Assembly: GCA_027531255.1 (NCBI GenBank)
Contig: JAPZRU010000008.1
Coordinates: 186,001-250,000 of the forward strand
Direction: 5' to 3'
Source: Steroidobacteraceae bacterium
GTDB lineage: Bacteria; Pseudomonadota; Gammaproteobacteria; Steroidobacterales; Steroidobacteraceae
Length of the DNA stretch: 64,000 nt
The translations under genes and the position numbers were made by a program. Under the pieces are notes generated by a model that saw only the letters and a program-made list of their open reading frames with translations, had not been told where the DNA came from and did no database searches. This document shows positions 35,848 to 47,644 of this stretch, one piece after another. Position 1 is the first letter of the stretch, and every line of letters begins with the position of its first letter.

Positions 35848-36494
35848 CGCCGGGCGTCGACGGCCGCCGTGGTGGCAAGCCCGCCGGTGGCCGCGGCGCG
35901 GCGCCGCGCGTGGCGCCATCGCCAGCCCATCAGCAGCGCGAACCCGAGCGCGTAGAGCACCGGCTCCGTGACGTCCTGCTTCACCTGCCAGTAGAAGTGC
36001 CACACGCCCAGCGCGGTGGCCGGGTAGATCGCGTAGTGCAGCGTCTGCCAGCGCCGCCCCAGCCGCCGCATCCAGCCGCGGGTGGAGGTCAGCGCGAGCG
36101 GGAGCAGCAGCAGGAAGCCCGCGAGCCCGATCGTGATCCACGGGCGCTTCAGCACGTCCTCGACGAGCACCTCCCACGCGAGGCCCTGGTCGATCACGGC
36201 GTACGCGGCCATGTGCAGGGCGACGTACGCGAACGCCCAGAGTCCCACCAGCCGCCGGAATCGCAGCCAGTGCGGCCAGCCCGTGAGTTGCCGGAGCGGC
36301 GTGATCGCGAGAGTGACGAGCAGCAGGTTCAGGCCCCAGCGGCCGAGCTCGTGGATCAGCTCCGCCACCGGGTTCGTGCCGAGCGTCAGGCCGCCGACCT
36401 CGAAGGCGCGGAACGCGAGCACGACGAGCGGCGCGCTGCAGGCGGCGAACGCCGCCGGCTTCGCGAGCCAGCGGAGGCGCTGGTCGGGCGTCAC
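35844..36494 (-). CDS. msrQ: MsrQ, heme-binding membrane subunit of periplasmic methionine sulfoxide reductase
   Basis: 216 residues from GTG 36494, 1 base after the msrP stop. It is a ferric-reductase-like membrane protein (about 6 helices) with conserved His residues in VALHMAAYAV (about 92) and in LHYAIYPATALGVWHFYW (about 151-168), the b-heme ligands of this family. Further signatures are NPVAELIHELGRWGL and RRLVGLWAF. It passes electrons from the quinone pool or flavin reductase to MsrP to repair oxidised methionines in the envelope. Confidence 0.93.
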   Translation of the reverse strand: MTPDQRLRWLAKPAAFAACSAPLVVLAFRAFEVGGLTLGTNPVAELIHELGRWGLNLLLVTLAITPLRQLTGWPHWLRFRRLVGLWAFAYVALHMAAYAVIDQGLAWEVLVEDVLKRPWITIGLAGFLLLLPLALTSTRGWMRRLGRRWQTLHYAIYPATALGVWHFYWQVKQDVTEPVLYALGFALLMGWRWRHARRRAAATGGLATTAAVDARR

Positions 36495-36495
36495 G

Positions 36496-37449
<954 letters not shown>

Positions 37450-37999
37450 GGGCTGCAGTTCCTGCGACGGGCGGCCAGACTCCAGACAGGTGCCGCAAGC
37501 AGTGGTTCGCAGCGGAGGCCCGACAGGATCCATTCGGTCGGGGCGGCTCCGCCCTGGGGCGCCCGGTCGACGGGGCCGCGCGAGGGGCCGCGAGCCTCGG
37601 GAGAGAGCATGCAGAAAGCCGACGGTACGTGCAGTCCGGCCGGGCGACGGCCTCGAGCGCGGTCGATCCGGCCGTGGCCGGGCCACGCGAGTCGGCAGCA
37701 GCCGGTGCGAGCGCGGAGTCCGGGGCGTCGGCGGCGCCGTCCGGGCCGGTCGCGCTGGGCGGCTTCGCGGCCGCCAGTGCGCCGGGCGCGCCCGCGAGGC
37801 CGGCGAGCGCGAGGCCCGCGTAGCCCAGGAACTCACGCCGGGGCAGGCCGGGCTGAACGGCTCGCTCGACATGCTTCTCCCTCCTGGGTGGCGTCCTGCA
37901 CGGCGCAGGGCGTGCGGCGCGCGCTAGACTGCCGCAGGCTCCCCGCCACCCCTCAACGCCACGCCGCGCGCTGTCTGGCACGCGGACGCCGGACCCGCG
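37450..37999. other. 550-base stretch upstream of msrP and of the MgtC-like gene
   Basis: It contains a broken Tat-signal gene on the minus strand (next entry). A TAGACT hexamer (37,925-37,930) could serve as -10 for the MgtC-like gene with a leader of about 63 bases. I saw no other supported feature. Confidence 0.5.
37600..37872 (-). pseudogene. Frameshifted or truncated Tat-signal protein remnant
   Basis: A strong ribosome site (AGGAGGGAGA) precedes ATG 37872, giving MSSEPFSP. In the adjacent frame the text continues as [20 protein letters not shown], a textbook Tat signal (RREFLG plus hydrophobic core, then APGALAAA). Joining them needs a one-base frameshift about 25 bases after the ATG. 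Beyond the signal, roughly 50 Ala/Pro-rich residues follow and no domain is recognisable. A sequencing error at a G/C run is possible. Otherwise it is a decayed exported protein next to the Tat-dependent MsrP. Confidence 0.45.
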
Positions 38000-39253
38000 A
38001 TGACCGACCTCGACCCCGTAGTCCCTGCGATCGCGACCGCCCTCGGCGTCGGGTTGCTGATCGGCATCGAGCGCGAGAAGAGCGCGGCCGACGACGCCGC
38101 GTCGCCGGGCGACCCGCCGGCCGGCGTGCGGACGTTCACGCTGGTGGCCCTGGCCGGCGTGCTCGCGGCGCTGGTGGAGGGGTGGCTGGTGGTCGCGGGC
38201 CTGCTCGGCGTGGCGGGGTATGGGATCGCTTCGCACCTGCGGTCAGCGCGGCAGGATCACGGCCTCACGACCGAGATCGCGCTGCTGGTGACGTTCCTGC
38301 TCGGCGCGCTCGCGGCCGGGCGGCCCGCACTGGCGGGCGCGGTGGGCGTGATCGTCGCGCTGCTGCTGGCTTCCAGGACGCGACTGCACGGCTGGATCCG
38401 CGACCGTCTGACCGAGCGGGAACTGCACGACGGCCTGCTGCTCGCCGCCGCCGCGCTGGTCGTGCTGCCGCTGCTGCCGGACCGCGCAGTCGACCCGTGG
38501 GGAGTCGTCAATCTGCGGCTGCTGTGGTGGCTCGCAGTCGCCGTGATGACGATCAACGCCCTCGGCTACGTGGCGCTGCGTACCTTCGGTGCGCGCTACG
38601 GCCTGCCCGTCGCGGGGCTCGCGGCCGGCTTCGTGTCGAGCACCGCGACGCACGGCGCGATGGGCAGCCGCGCCCGCACCGAGCCGCGACTGCTCGGCGC
38701 CGCCGCGGCTGGCGCGGCACTGTCGTCGATCGCGACCGTCGTGCAGATGCTCGTGGTGCTCGGCGTGACGAACGTGACGGTGTTCCGCGCGCTCCTGCTC
38801 CCGATGCTGCTGGCCGGCGTCGCGGCGGTGGCCTGGGGCTGGGTGAACATGCGCCGCTCGCTCGCGACGGACGGCGCGGTCGACGTCGCACCGGGCCGGG
38901 CGTTCCAGTGGCGAACGGCGCTCGTGTTCACGGCGACGGTCACGGGCGTGCTGCTCGCGGCCGCGCTCCTCACCCAGTGGCTCGGGGCAGCGGGTGCGCT
39001 GTTCGGCGTGATCGCGGCGGGCCTCGCGGACACGCACGCGGCCGCGGTGACGGGCGCGTCGCTCTACGCGGGCGAGCAACTGGCACTGACGACCACCGTT
39101 CTCGCGATACTCGGCGCCTTCAGTCTCAACGCGGTTGCGAAGCTGATCGTCGCCTACACGACCGGCGGGGCCGCGTTCGGCAACCGCGTGCTGCCGGGTC
39201 TCGCGCTGATGGTCGCGATGGCCTGGCTCGGCGCCTGGGGCGTGTCCGCCTGA
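38000..39253 (+). CDS. MgtC/DUF4010-family membrane protein
   Basis: 417 residues, about 11-12 membrane helices. The N-terminal third has the MgtC/SapB-type motif ALGVGLLIGIEREKS (about 13-27), then GVRTFTLVALAGVLAAL. The rest corresponds to DUF4010, with GLAAGFVSSTATHGAMGSRA (about 210-229) and LFGVIAAGLADTHAAAVTGA (about 333-352) as conserved polar breaks inside helices. MgtC-type proteins are linked with magnesium stress and ATP-synthase control; for this longer group no function is established. Confidence 0.8.
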   Translation: MTDLDPVVPAIATALGVGLLIGIEREKSAADDAASPGDPPAGVRTFTLVALAGVLAALVEGWLVVAGLLGVAGYGIASHLRSARQDHGLTTEIALLVTFLLGALAAGRPALAGAVGVIVALLLASRTRLHGWIRDRLTERELHDGLLLAAAALVVLPLLPDRAVDPWGVVNLRLLWWLAVAVMTINALGYVALRTFGARYGLPVAGLAAGFVSSTATHGAMGSRARTEPRLLGAAAAGAALSSIATVVQMLVVLGVTNVTVFRALLLPMLLAGVAAVAWGWVNMRRSLATDGAVDVAPGRAFQWRTALVFTATVTGVLLAAALLTQWLGAAGALFGVIAAGLADTHAAAVTGASLYAGEQLALTTTVLAILGAFSLNAVAKLIVAYTTGGAAFGNRVLPGLALMVAMAWLGAWGVSA

Positions 39254-39265
39254 GTCGCTGCGCCC

Positions 39266-39922
39266 TCAGGGCCAGTCGTCGCAGGGGATCGCCCGCGCGC
39301 GAGCCAGGCGGCGCGCGAACCGGTCGGCGTTCACGAGGCACGGTGCCTCGACGACCTCGAAGTGATCGAGGTCCGAGGCCGCGTTGCCGTAGGCGGCGAA
39401 CTCCGCTCCGGGGTGCCGGGCACGCAGTTCCTGGACGCAGCGGCGCTTCTCGGGCCCGTGCCGGTTCGGGCTCGCCAGGTAGCCGTGCAGCAGCTCGCCG
39501 TCCCACTGCACCAGCGTGCAGATCACGTCGTCGAAGCGCAGGCGCGCGCCGATCGCGGGCACATAGAGGTCCGGGCTCGCCGACAGCAGGACGAGGTGCG
39601 CGCCCTCGGACCGGTGCCGCTCGATCGCCGCCAGCGCGCCCTCGCGCAGTGCCCGCGGCCACAGCCAGTCCAGGAACTCCGCGACGTGCGCGTCGATCTC
39701 GCGGCGCGACAGCCCGCCGAGCGCATAGCGGATCAGCGATTCCTTCAGGATGCCGCGGTCGCGCGTCAGCGCGTAGCGGCCGAGCGCCCACGGCAGCGGC
39801 CACAGCCGCAGCCAGCGGGAAGGGCGGCGTCGCAGCACGCGGAACAGGAAGGGCACGAGCGTGTCGTAGCGGGTGATCGTGCCGTCGAGGTCGAAGACCA
39901 CGACGCTCGGGCGGGAAGTCAT
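39266..39922 (-). CDS. HAD-superfamily IB phosphatase (SerB-like)
   Basis: 218 residues from ATG 39922. HAD motif I is VVVFDLDGTITRYDTLVPF (about 8-26), motif II is LVLLSASPDLYVPAIGA (Ser about 101), and motif III/IV is EFAAYGNAASDLDHFEVVEAP (Asp pair about 186). A helical cap lies between I and II. The HAD-IB group includes phosphoserine phosphatases and lysophospholipid or glycerol-phosphate phosphatases; the substrate is not clear. Its promoter reads TTGCCA-N17-GACAAT. It converges on the MgtC-like gene with 12 bases between stops. Confidence 0.85.
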   Translation of the reverse strand: MTSRPSVVVFDLDGTITRYDTLVPFLFRVLRRRPSRWLRLWPLPWALGRYALTRDRGILKESLIRYALGGLSRREIDAHVAEFLDWLWPRALREGALAAIERHRSEGAHLVLLSASPDLYVPAIGARLRFDDVICTLVQWDGELLHGYLASPNRHGPEKRRCVQELRARHPGAEFAAYGNAASDLDHFEVVEAPCLVNADRFARRLARARAIPCDDWP

Positions 39923-39955
39923 GCAGGCGCCGGCGGTGGACAGCGGAGCCCGGGG

Positions 39956-39984
39956 ATTGTCCGGGCGAGCGGTGGCGGTGGCAA
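39956..39984 (-). promoter_or_regulatory. Putative sigma-70 promoter of the HAD gene
   Basis: On the minus strand TTGCCA (39,984-39,979), 17 bases, GACAAT (39,961-39,956). The leader to ATG 39922 is about 27 bases. It is the best-conserved of three promoters sharing this pattern. Confidence 0.5.
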
Positions 39985-40054
39985 GGCACGAGCGCTCGCG
40001 CCGGCCACGCCGGCGCGTCATCATGCGCGGGGCCGACGAAGGGGAGAGGGCCGC

Positions 40055-40816
40055 TTGAACGGGTTGCACTCGAAATTCGGACACCCCGTCCACGCCTCAC
40101 GCCGCGGGGTGGCCGCGGCGGTCTTCGCGGCAGCGCTGCTCGGAGCGCCGGTGCCGGCCGCCGGCGCAGGTACGTCGACACGCGCCGCGGCGAAGTCCCC
40201 GGCCGAACGGCCCGCGGTCGAACTGGTGCCGAACGTGGGCGTGCTTGAAGGCAGCTTCGACAACGCGCGCCAGATGGCGACGCTGGCGCCGGGCACTGCC
40301 ACCAAGCCGACGCCCGGCAAGCCGTGGGTCGACGCCCAGTACGCACGCTTCGTGCGCTTCGAGGCGCCGCTGCTGGGCGAGATCGTCTACTACATGGAGT
40401 GGCGGGCCGGCGCCGCCGACGCGCCGCTCACCCGACAGCGCGTCTGGGCCTTCTCGGGCACGAAGGGCGCCACGCCCCGGATGCGCTTCTACACGCTCGA
40501 CTCGCCGGGCCTCTGGTCGGCGGCCGCGAGCGACCCGGGCCTGCTCGCACAGTTGTCCCGTGCGGGCCTGCACGAGTATCCAGCGGGCTGCGAGCTGCAG
40601 TTCGCCCGACGGCCCGACGGGCGGCTCGAAGGACGGATTCCCGCGAATGCTTGCCGGATCACCGCGCGGGAGTCGAAGCGCACGATGACGATCGACGCGG
40701 CGATCGTGCTCGGCCGGGACGGCTTCGTGTACGACGAGGCGGGCACGCTGGACGACGGCCGCAAGGCGTTCGTGGTACCCGAGGGTTTCCGCTACCAGTT
40801 CGACCGACTGCGCTGA
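40055..40816 (+). CDS. Exported CpcT/CpeT-like protein
   Basis: 253 residues from TTG 40055, which follows a strong GGGGAGAGG site. A signal peptide (RRGVAAAVFAAALLGAPVPA) is cleaved near residue 37. The mature part fits the CpcT/CpeT chromophore-lyase fold: VGVLEGSFDNARQMATL (about 61), LGEIVYYMEWR, LTRQRVWAFSG, FYTLDSP, YPAGCELQF, LEGRIPANACRITARES and the closing DDGRKAFVVPEGFRY. In cyanobacteria the family attaches bilins to phycobiliproteins. No phycobilisome gene is here, so this member must do something else, perhaps bind a hydrophobic ligand in the periplasm. Confidence 0.65.
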   Translation: MNGLHSKFGHPVHASRRGVAAAVFAAALLGAPVPAAGAGTSTRAAAKSPAERPAVELVPNVGVLEGSFDNARQMATLAPGTATKPTPGKPWVDAQYARFVRFEAPLLGEIVYYMEWRAGAADAPLTRQRVWAFSGTKGATPRMRFYTLDSPGLWSAAASDPGLLAQLSRAGLHEYPAGCELQFARRPDGRLEGRIPANACRITARESKRTMTIDAAIVLGRDGFVYDEAGTLDDGRKAFVVPEGFRYQFDRLR

Positions 40817-40839
40817 CGCGCAGTCGCCGGAAACGAAGA

Positions 40840-40865
40840 ACCCCGCGGGCCGCGGCCCGCGGGGT
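40840..40865. terminator. Perfect 12-bp stem hairpin between convergent genes
   Basis: ACCCCGCGGGCC, GC, then GGCCCGCGGGGT. It lies between the CpcT/CpeT-like stop (40,816) and the acnA stop (40,901) and can serve both. Only short T-runs follow (TCT on either strand). Confidence 0.65.
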
Positions 40866-40900
40866 CTGCCTCGCCCGGCTCGACCGGGCCGGAGGGCGCG

Positions 40901-43590
<2,690 letters not shown>

Positions 43591-43594
<4 letters not shown>

Positions 43595-44712
43595 GAAACC
43601 TCCGCGGCCGGGCTGAACAAAACTTTGGAATTATAGCGGGTCTCGACGGCAGTGATCACCGCGCCGCCGAGGCATTCGGGGCCGGCGTAGAACGCGGCGT
43701 ACTGGCCGGGGGCGACCGCCCGCAGCGGAGCTTCGAGTTCCACCTCGAGGCCGGCGGCGCGCGGCGTCACCCGGCAGCGCACCGGCGCCTGCCGGTGCCG
43801 CACCTGCACCAGCGTCTCGAACGGGCCGTCCGGCGCCGGTGCGATCCACGTCGCCGGGTCGGTCGCGAACCGCGCGGTGCGCAGCCGCGGATGGTCGTGG
43901 CCCTGCACGACGACGAGCGCGTTGCGGGCGACGTCCTTGTCGGCGACGTACCACGGCTGTTCCGGGGCGCCGGCGCGACCGCCGAGCCCGAGTCCCTGGC
44001 GCTGGCCGAGCGTGTAGTACATGAGCCCGTCGTGGCGGCCGACCACCGTCCCGTCCTCGGTCTCGATGTCGCCGGGCCGTGCCGGCAGGTACCGCTCGAG
44101 GAACTCGCGGAAGGGCCGTTCGCCGATGAAGCAGATGCCGGTGCTGTCGGGCCGGTCGTGCACGGGCAGTCCGGCGCGGCGCGCGATCGCGCGCACCGCG
44201 GGCTTCTCGAGATCGCCGAGCGGGAACAGCGTGCGCGCGAGCGCCGCCGCGCTGACCTGTTGCAGGAAGTAGGTCTGGTCCTTCGCGACGTCGCGCGCCC
44301 GCAGCAGCCGCGGACGCTCGGCGTCGTGCGCGATCCGCGCGTAGTGACCCGTCGCGAACCACGACCCGCCGAGCCGCTGCGCGTAGGCCAGGCAGGCGCC
44401 GAACTTCACCTCGCGGTTGCAGAGCACGTCGGGGTTCGGCGTGCGGCCGGCGGCGTACTCGTCGAGGAAGTGGCGAAACACGCGGTCCCGGTACTCCTGC
44501 GCGAAGCTGACCCGGTGCAGGGGAATGCCGAGCTCGCGCGCGACCGCGAGCGCGGCCTGGTGATCCTCGGCCGCGGTGCAGTAGCCGGCCTCGTCTTCCT
44601 GCCAGTTCGTCATGTGCAGGCCGTGCACCTCGTGGCCGCGCTCCTTCAGCAGCAGCGCGGCGACCGCCGAGTCGACGCCGCCCGACAGGCCGACGATCAC
44701 TCGGCCGCTCAC
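43591..44712 (-). CDS. mnmA: tRNA-specific 2-thiouridylase MnmA
   Basis: 373 residues from GTG 44712, overlapping the nudJ stop as GTGA. The PP-loop [20 protein letters not shown] (about 5-24) binds ATP. The catalytic cysteines are in [13 protein letters not shown] (about 98) and [16 protein letters not shown] (about 195). [11 protein letters not shown] is also conserved. It makes the 2-thio group of wobble uridine in Lys, Glu and Gln tRNAs. The nudJ-mnmA order is standard in gammaproteobacteria. Confidence 0.96.
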
Positions 44713-45155
44713 GGGACCGCCTGCAGCAGCGACAGCGGGAAACGCGCACCGGCCACGTAGTCGTCCGCGCAGCGCAGTACCAGCGGACTGCGCGGGCCCG
44801 CCGCCGCGAGTTCGTCGCGGGTGAGCCAGGCGGTGCGCAGGATGTCCGGGTCGAGTTCGGGCACGGGCTCGCCCTCGACGCGTCCGGCGAACGCGACCCG
44901 CAGGAAGGCGGGGCCGCCCGCCGGGCTCGCCCAGAGGTAGATCCCGACGACGTGTTCCGGCACGAAGCGCCAGCCCGTCTCCTCGAGCGTCTCGCGGATC
45001 ACGGCGCCGACCAGGTCTTCGCCGGGATCGAGGTGCCCGGCCGGCTGGTTCCAGACGCGGACGCCGGCGATCGTCTCCTCGACGACCAGGAAGCGGCCCG
45101 CGCGCTCGACCACGGCGGCCACCGTGACGCGCGGCAGGAGAGGGGTGGGGCACAT
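44709..45155 (-). CDS. nudJ: Nudix hydrolase NudJ
   Basis: 148 residues from ATG 45155. The Nudix box runs from GHLDPGEDLVGAVIRETLEE to TGW (about 36-58), with the GX5EX7REUXEEXGU pattern intact. In E. coli NudJ hydrolyses nucleoside tri- and diphosphates and thiamine pyrophosphate precursors. It starts the nudJ-mnmA-acnA operon. No ribosome site is present, but TAGAAT sits 6 bases before the ATG, so a leaderless mRNA is likely. Confidence 0.92.
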   Translation of the reverse strand: MCPTPLLPRVTVAAVVERAGRFLVVEETIAGVRVWNQPAGHLDPGEDLVGAVIRETLEETGWRFVPEHVVGIYLWASPAGGPAFLRVAFAGRVEGEPVPELDPDILRTAWLTRDELAAAGPRSPLVLRCADDYVAGARFPLSLLQAVP

Positions 45156-45161
45156 GCCGCG

Positions 45162-45167
45162 ATTCTA
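45162..45167 (-). promoter_or_regulatory. Putative -10 element for a leaderless nudJ-mnmA-acnA transcript
   Basis: On the minus strand TAGAAT is followed by CGCGGC and ATG 45155. TAGAAT matches the -10 consensus at 5 of 6 positions. No -35 of note is seen. Confidence 0.5.
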
Positions 45168-45207
45168 TCGCGCGGCGACCACGGCCCGCGGCGCCGGCTG
45201 GAGCGGC

Positions 45208-45741
45208 TCAGATGCGGATCGTGACGTTCTGGCGCTGCACGCCGCTGCGGTGCCACAGCGCGTCGAAGCGCTCCAGGTGCACCCGCGCCACGCCGCGGTC
45301 CTGCAGGTCGCAGATGCCGTCCCAGCGCTCGGACTGGAGCCGGTACAGCGTGGCGTGGCGGTCGGCGATCATGAACGAGGCCGGGCAGCCGCGGAGCGCC
45401 GGCGCGGCGTTGCGGATCTCGATGTAGCTCGTCAGCTTGCGGGCCAGCAGGATGAACGAGTGGCGGTGGTAGGAGACCCGGCCGGGGTCCATCACCAGCA
45501 CGCGCACCTTCGAGAAGCGTGGCCCGAGGATGAAGCGCTTGACCGCGTCCACGAACGGGCCGTATTCGAACACCGGGCTCTCGAGTTCGTGCGTGCAGAT
45601 CGCGAGCACGCGGCTCGCCTGCATGGCCATCACGGTGGAGGCGGTCTGGACGTCCTCGACGGTCGCGAGGTGGTTACGGATCGCGGGCAGGCGCGGCGCT
45701 GGACCGTTGGTCGGCGGCGACAGGGGCTTCTGCCAGGACAA
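45208..45741 (-). CDS. DUF7931-like conserved protein
   Basis: 177 residues from TTG 45741, which follows GGAGG by 7 bases; no ATG or GTG fits better. I recognise the pattern of a family found beside acetyltransferases in gammaproteobacteria: HELESPVFEYGPFVDAVKRF, KVRVLVMDPGRVSYHRHSF, ASFMIADRHATLYRLQSERW. The fold recalls phospholipase-D-like nuclease halves without the catalytic HKD motif. It overlaps the GNAT gene by 68 bases in another frame. The function is unknown. Confidence 0.65.
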   Translation of the reverse strand: MSWQKPLSPPTNGPAPRLPAIRNHLATVEDVQTASTVMAMQASRVLAICTHELESPVFEYGPFVDAVKRFILGPRFSKVRVLVMDPGRVSYHRHSFILLARKLTSYIEIRNAAPALRGCPASFMIADRHATLYRLQSERWDGICDLQDRGVARVHLERFDALWHRSGVQRQNVTIRI

Positions 45742-46162
45742 GCCGCAACCTCCGGTGCACGATGCCCGCCTCTTCGAACTCCGGGCCTTCGGCGACGAAG
45801 CCGTAGGCCGTGTAGAAGCCGAGCGCCGAGACCTGCGCGTGGAGGTAGACCTCCCGCAGGCCGCGCTCGCGCGCCAGGTCGACGAGACGCGCGAGCATCG
45901 CGCGGCCGACGCCGTGCCGGCGGAAGGGGGCGAGAACCGCCAGCCGTCCGATCTTACCGGTTGGCAGCAGCCGGCCCGTGCCGACCGGTTCACGGTTCGC
46001 CAGCGCGATCACGTGGGCGCAGGCCGTGTCCTGGCCGTCCCACTCGATGTCCTCCGGCACGCCCTGCTCGAAGACGAAGACCTCGCGGCGGATCGCGCCG
46101 AGCGCCGCGCCGTCGCGCTCCCAGCTGGTGACCCGGATATCGATGTGCGGGCGATCAGGCAT
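45674..46162 (-). CDS. GNAT-family N-acetyltransferase (ElaA/YjcF-like)
   Basis: 162 residues from ATG 46162, inside the 3' end of purB by 8 bases. The acetyl-CoA motif is IGRLAVLAPFRRHGVGRAML (about 70-89), the following helix RERGLREVYLHAQVSALGFY is typical, and the C-terminal GPEFEEAGIVHRRLRL is characteristic of this group. The N-terminal VFVFEQGVPEDIEWDGQD is also family-specific. The substrate is unknown. It lies in a tight minus-strand run purB, GNAT, DUF7931-like. Confidence 0.85.
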   Translation of the reverse strand: MPDRPHIDIRVTSWERDGAALGAIRREVFVFEQGVPEDIEWDGQDTACAHVIALANREPVGTGRLLPTGKIGRLAVLAPFRRHGVGRAMLARLVDLARERGLREVYLHAQVSALGFYTAYGFVAEGPEFEEAGIVHRRLRLVLAEAPVAADQRSSAAPARDP

Positions 46163-47546
46163 CGCGGGCGAGTTCCACGGCGAGGCCGACGTACTCGTGC
46201 GGCCGCAGGCGCGCGAGCCGCACGCGCACGTCTTCCGGCAACGGGAGCGTGGCGACGAACTCGGCGAGCGCCGGGCCGTCGACGCGCCGGCCGCGGGTGA
46301 GGTCCTTCAGCCGCTCGTAGGCGTTCGGCACGCCGTAGCGGCGCATCACGGTCTGGATCGCCTCGCCGAGCACCTCCCAGTTGGCGTCGAGGTCCGCGGC
46401 CATCCGGGCCGGATCCGGCTCGATGCGGCCGAGCCCGCGCCGGCAGGAGCGGAACGCGAGCAGGGCGTGCGCGAGCGCGACGCCGACGTTGCGCAGCACC
46501 GTCGAGTCCGTCAGGTCGCGCTGCCAGCGCGACACCGGGAGCTTGTCCGCGAAGTGGCGCAGCCACGCGGTCGCGAGCCCGAGGTTGCCCTCGGCGTTCT
46601 CGAAGTCGATCGGATTGACCTTGTGCGGCATGGTCGAGCTGCCGACCTCGCCCGCGACCACGCGCTGGCGGAAGTAGCCCACCGACACGTAGCCCCACGC
46701 ATCCCGGCAGAAGTCGAGCAGGATCGTGTTGGTCCGCGCGAGCGCGTCGCAGTACTCGGCGATCCAGTCGTGCGGCTCGATCTGGATCGTATACTCGTTC
46801 CATTCGAGTCCGAGCGACTCGACGAAGCGGCGGGAACCCGCGCGCCAGTCCACCTCCGGGTAGGCGGCGAGGTGCGCATTGAAGTTGCCGACCGCGCCGT
46901 TGATCTTGCCGCGGACCGGCACCCGCGCGAACGCGTCCGTCGCATGCTTCAGGCGCGCCGCGACGTTCGCGAACTCCTTGCCGAGCGTGGTCGGGCTCGC
47001 GGGCTGGCCGTGCGTGCGCGACAGCATCGGCAGCTCCGCATGCGCGTGGGCGCCGTCGACCAGCCAGCCGACCAGTCCGGTGAGCGCGGGCAGCAGCACC
47101 TCGTCCCGCGCGCGCTTCAGCATCAGCGCATACGCGAGATTGTTGACGTCCTCGGAGGTGCAGGCGAAGTGCACGAACTCGAGTTCGGCCGGCGTCGCGC
47201 CGGCGGCGGCGAGCCGGTGCCGCACGTGGTACTCGACGGCCTTCACGTCGTGGTTGATGCGCCGTTCCTCGGCCTTGACCGCGACGGCCTCGTCGGCCGC
47301 GGGGATCTCGGCGAGCCGCTCGGCCGCCGCGAGCACCGCCGGCGCGGTGGCGGCGAGTTCGGGCAGCCGGAGTTCGCGGGCGAGGTGCAGGAACCACAGC
47401 GCCTCGACCCGCACCCGGTGCCGGATCAGCGCCGCCTCGCTGAACAGCCCGCGCAGTTCCGCGCACTGGTCCGCATAGCGGCCGTCCACCGGCGACAGTG
47501 CGTGGAGGGCTGCCGCGGACGGCGCGGCGGTCTCGGCTCGGGTCAT
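46155..47546 (-). CDS. purB: Adenylosuccinate lyase
   Basis: 463 residues, the gammaproteobacterial PurB length (E. coli 456). It acts twice in purine synthesis (SAICAR to AICAR, adenylosuccinate to AMP). The superfamily signature is VGSSTMPHKVNPIDFENAEG (about 292-311) with catalytic Ser. LSRTHGQPASPTTLGKEFAN and HFACTSEDVNNLAYAL supply the active-site His residues, and ALSPVDGRYADQCAEL is near the start. It is divergent from fumC, a paralogue of the same fold, across 98 bases. Confidence 0.95.
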   Translation of the reverse strand: MTRAETAAPSAAALHALSPVDGRYADQCAELRGLFSEAALIRHRVRVEALWFLHLARELRLPELAATAPAVLAAAERLAEIPAADEAVAVKAEERRINHDVKAVEYHVRHRLAAAGATPAELEFVHFACTSEDVNNLAYALMLKRARDEVLLPALTGLVGWLVDGAHAHAELPMLSRTHGQPASPTTLGKEFANVAARLKHATDAFARVPVRGKINGAVGNFNAHLAAYPEVDWRAGSRRFVESLGLEWNEYTIQIEPHDWIAEYCDALARTNTILLDFCRDAWGYVSVGYFRQRVVAGEVGSSTMPHKVNPIDFENAEGNLGLATAWLRHFADKLPVSRWQRDLTDSTVLRNVGVALAHALLAFRSCRRGLGRIEPDPARMAADLDANWEVLGEAIQTVMRRYGVPNAYERLKDLTRGRRVDGPALAEFVATLPLPEDVRVRLARLRPHEYVGLAVELARDA

Positions 47547-47566
47547 GGAGGCGGGTCCGAAGCTGG

Positions 47567-47572
47567 TAGAAT
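47567..47572 (+). promoter_or_regulatory. Putative -10 element upstream of fumC
   Basis: TAGAAT in the purB-fumC divergent region gives a leader of about 65 bases to ATG 47645. No convincing -35. Confidence 0.35.
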
Positions 47573-47644
47573 CCGGGATCTTAACGCAACGGCTCCCGCA
47601 CTCCGCGGCGCGCCGGTCCCGCGCGCATCCGCCTCGAGTCGCCC

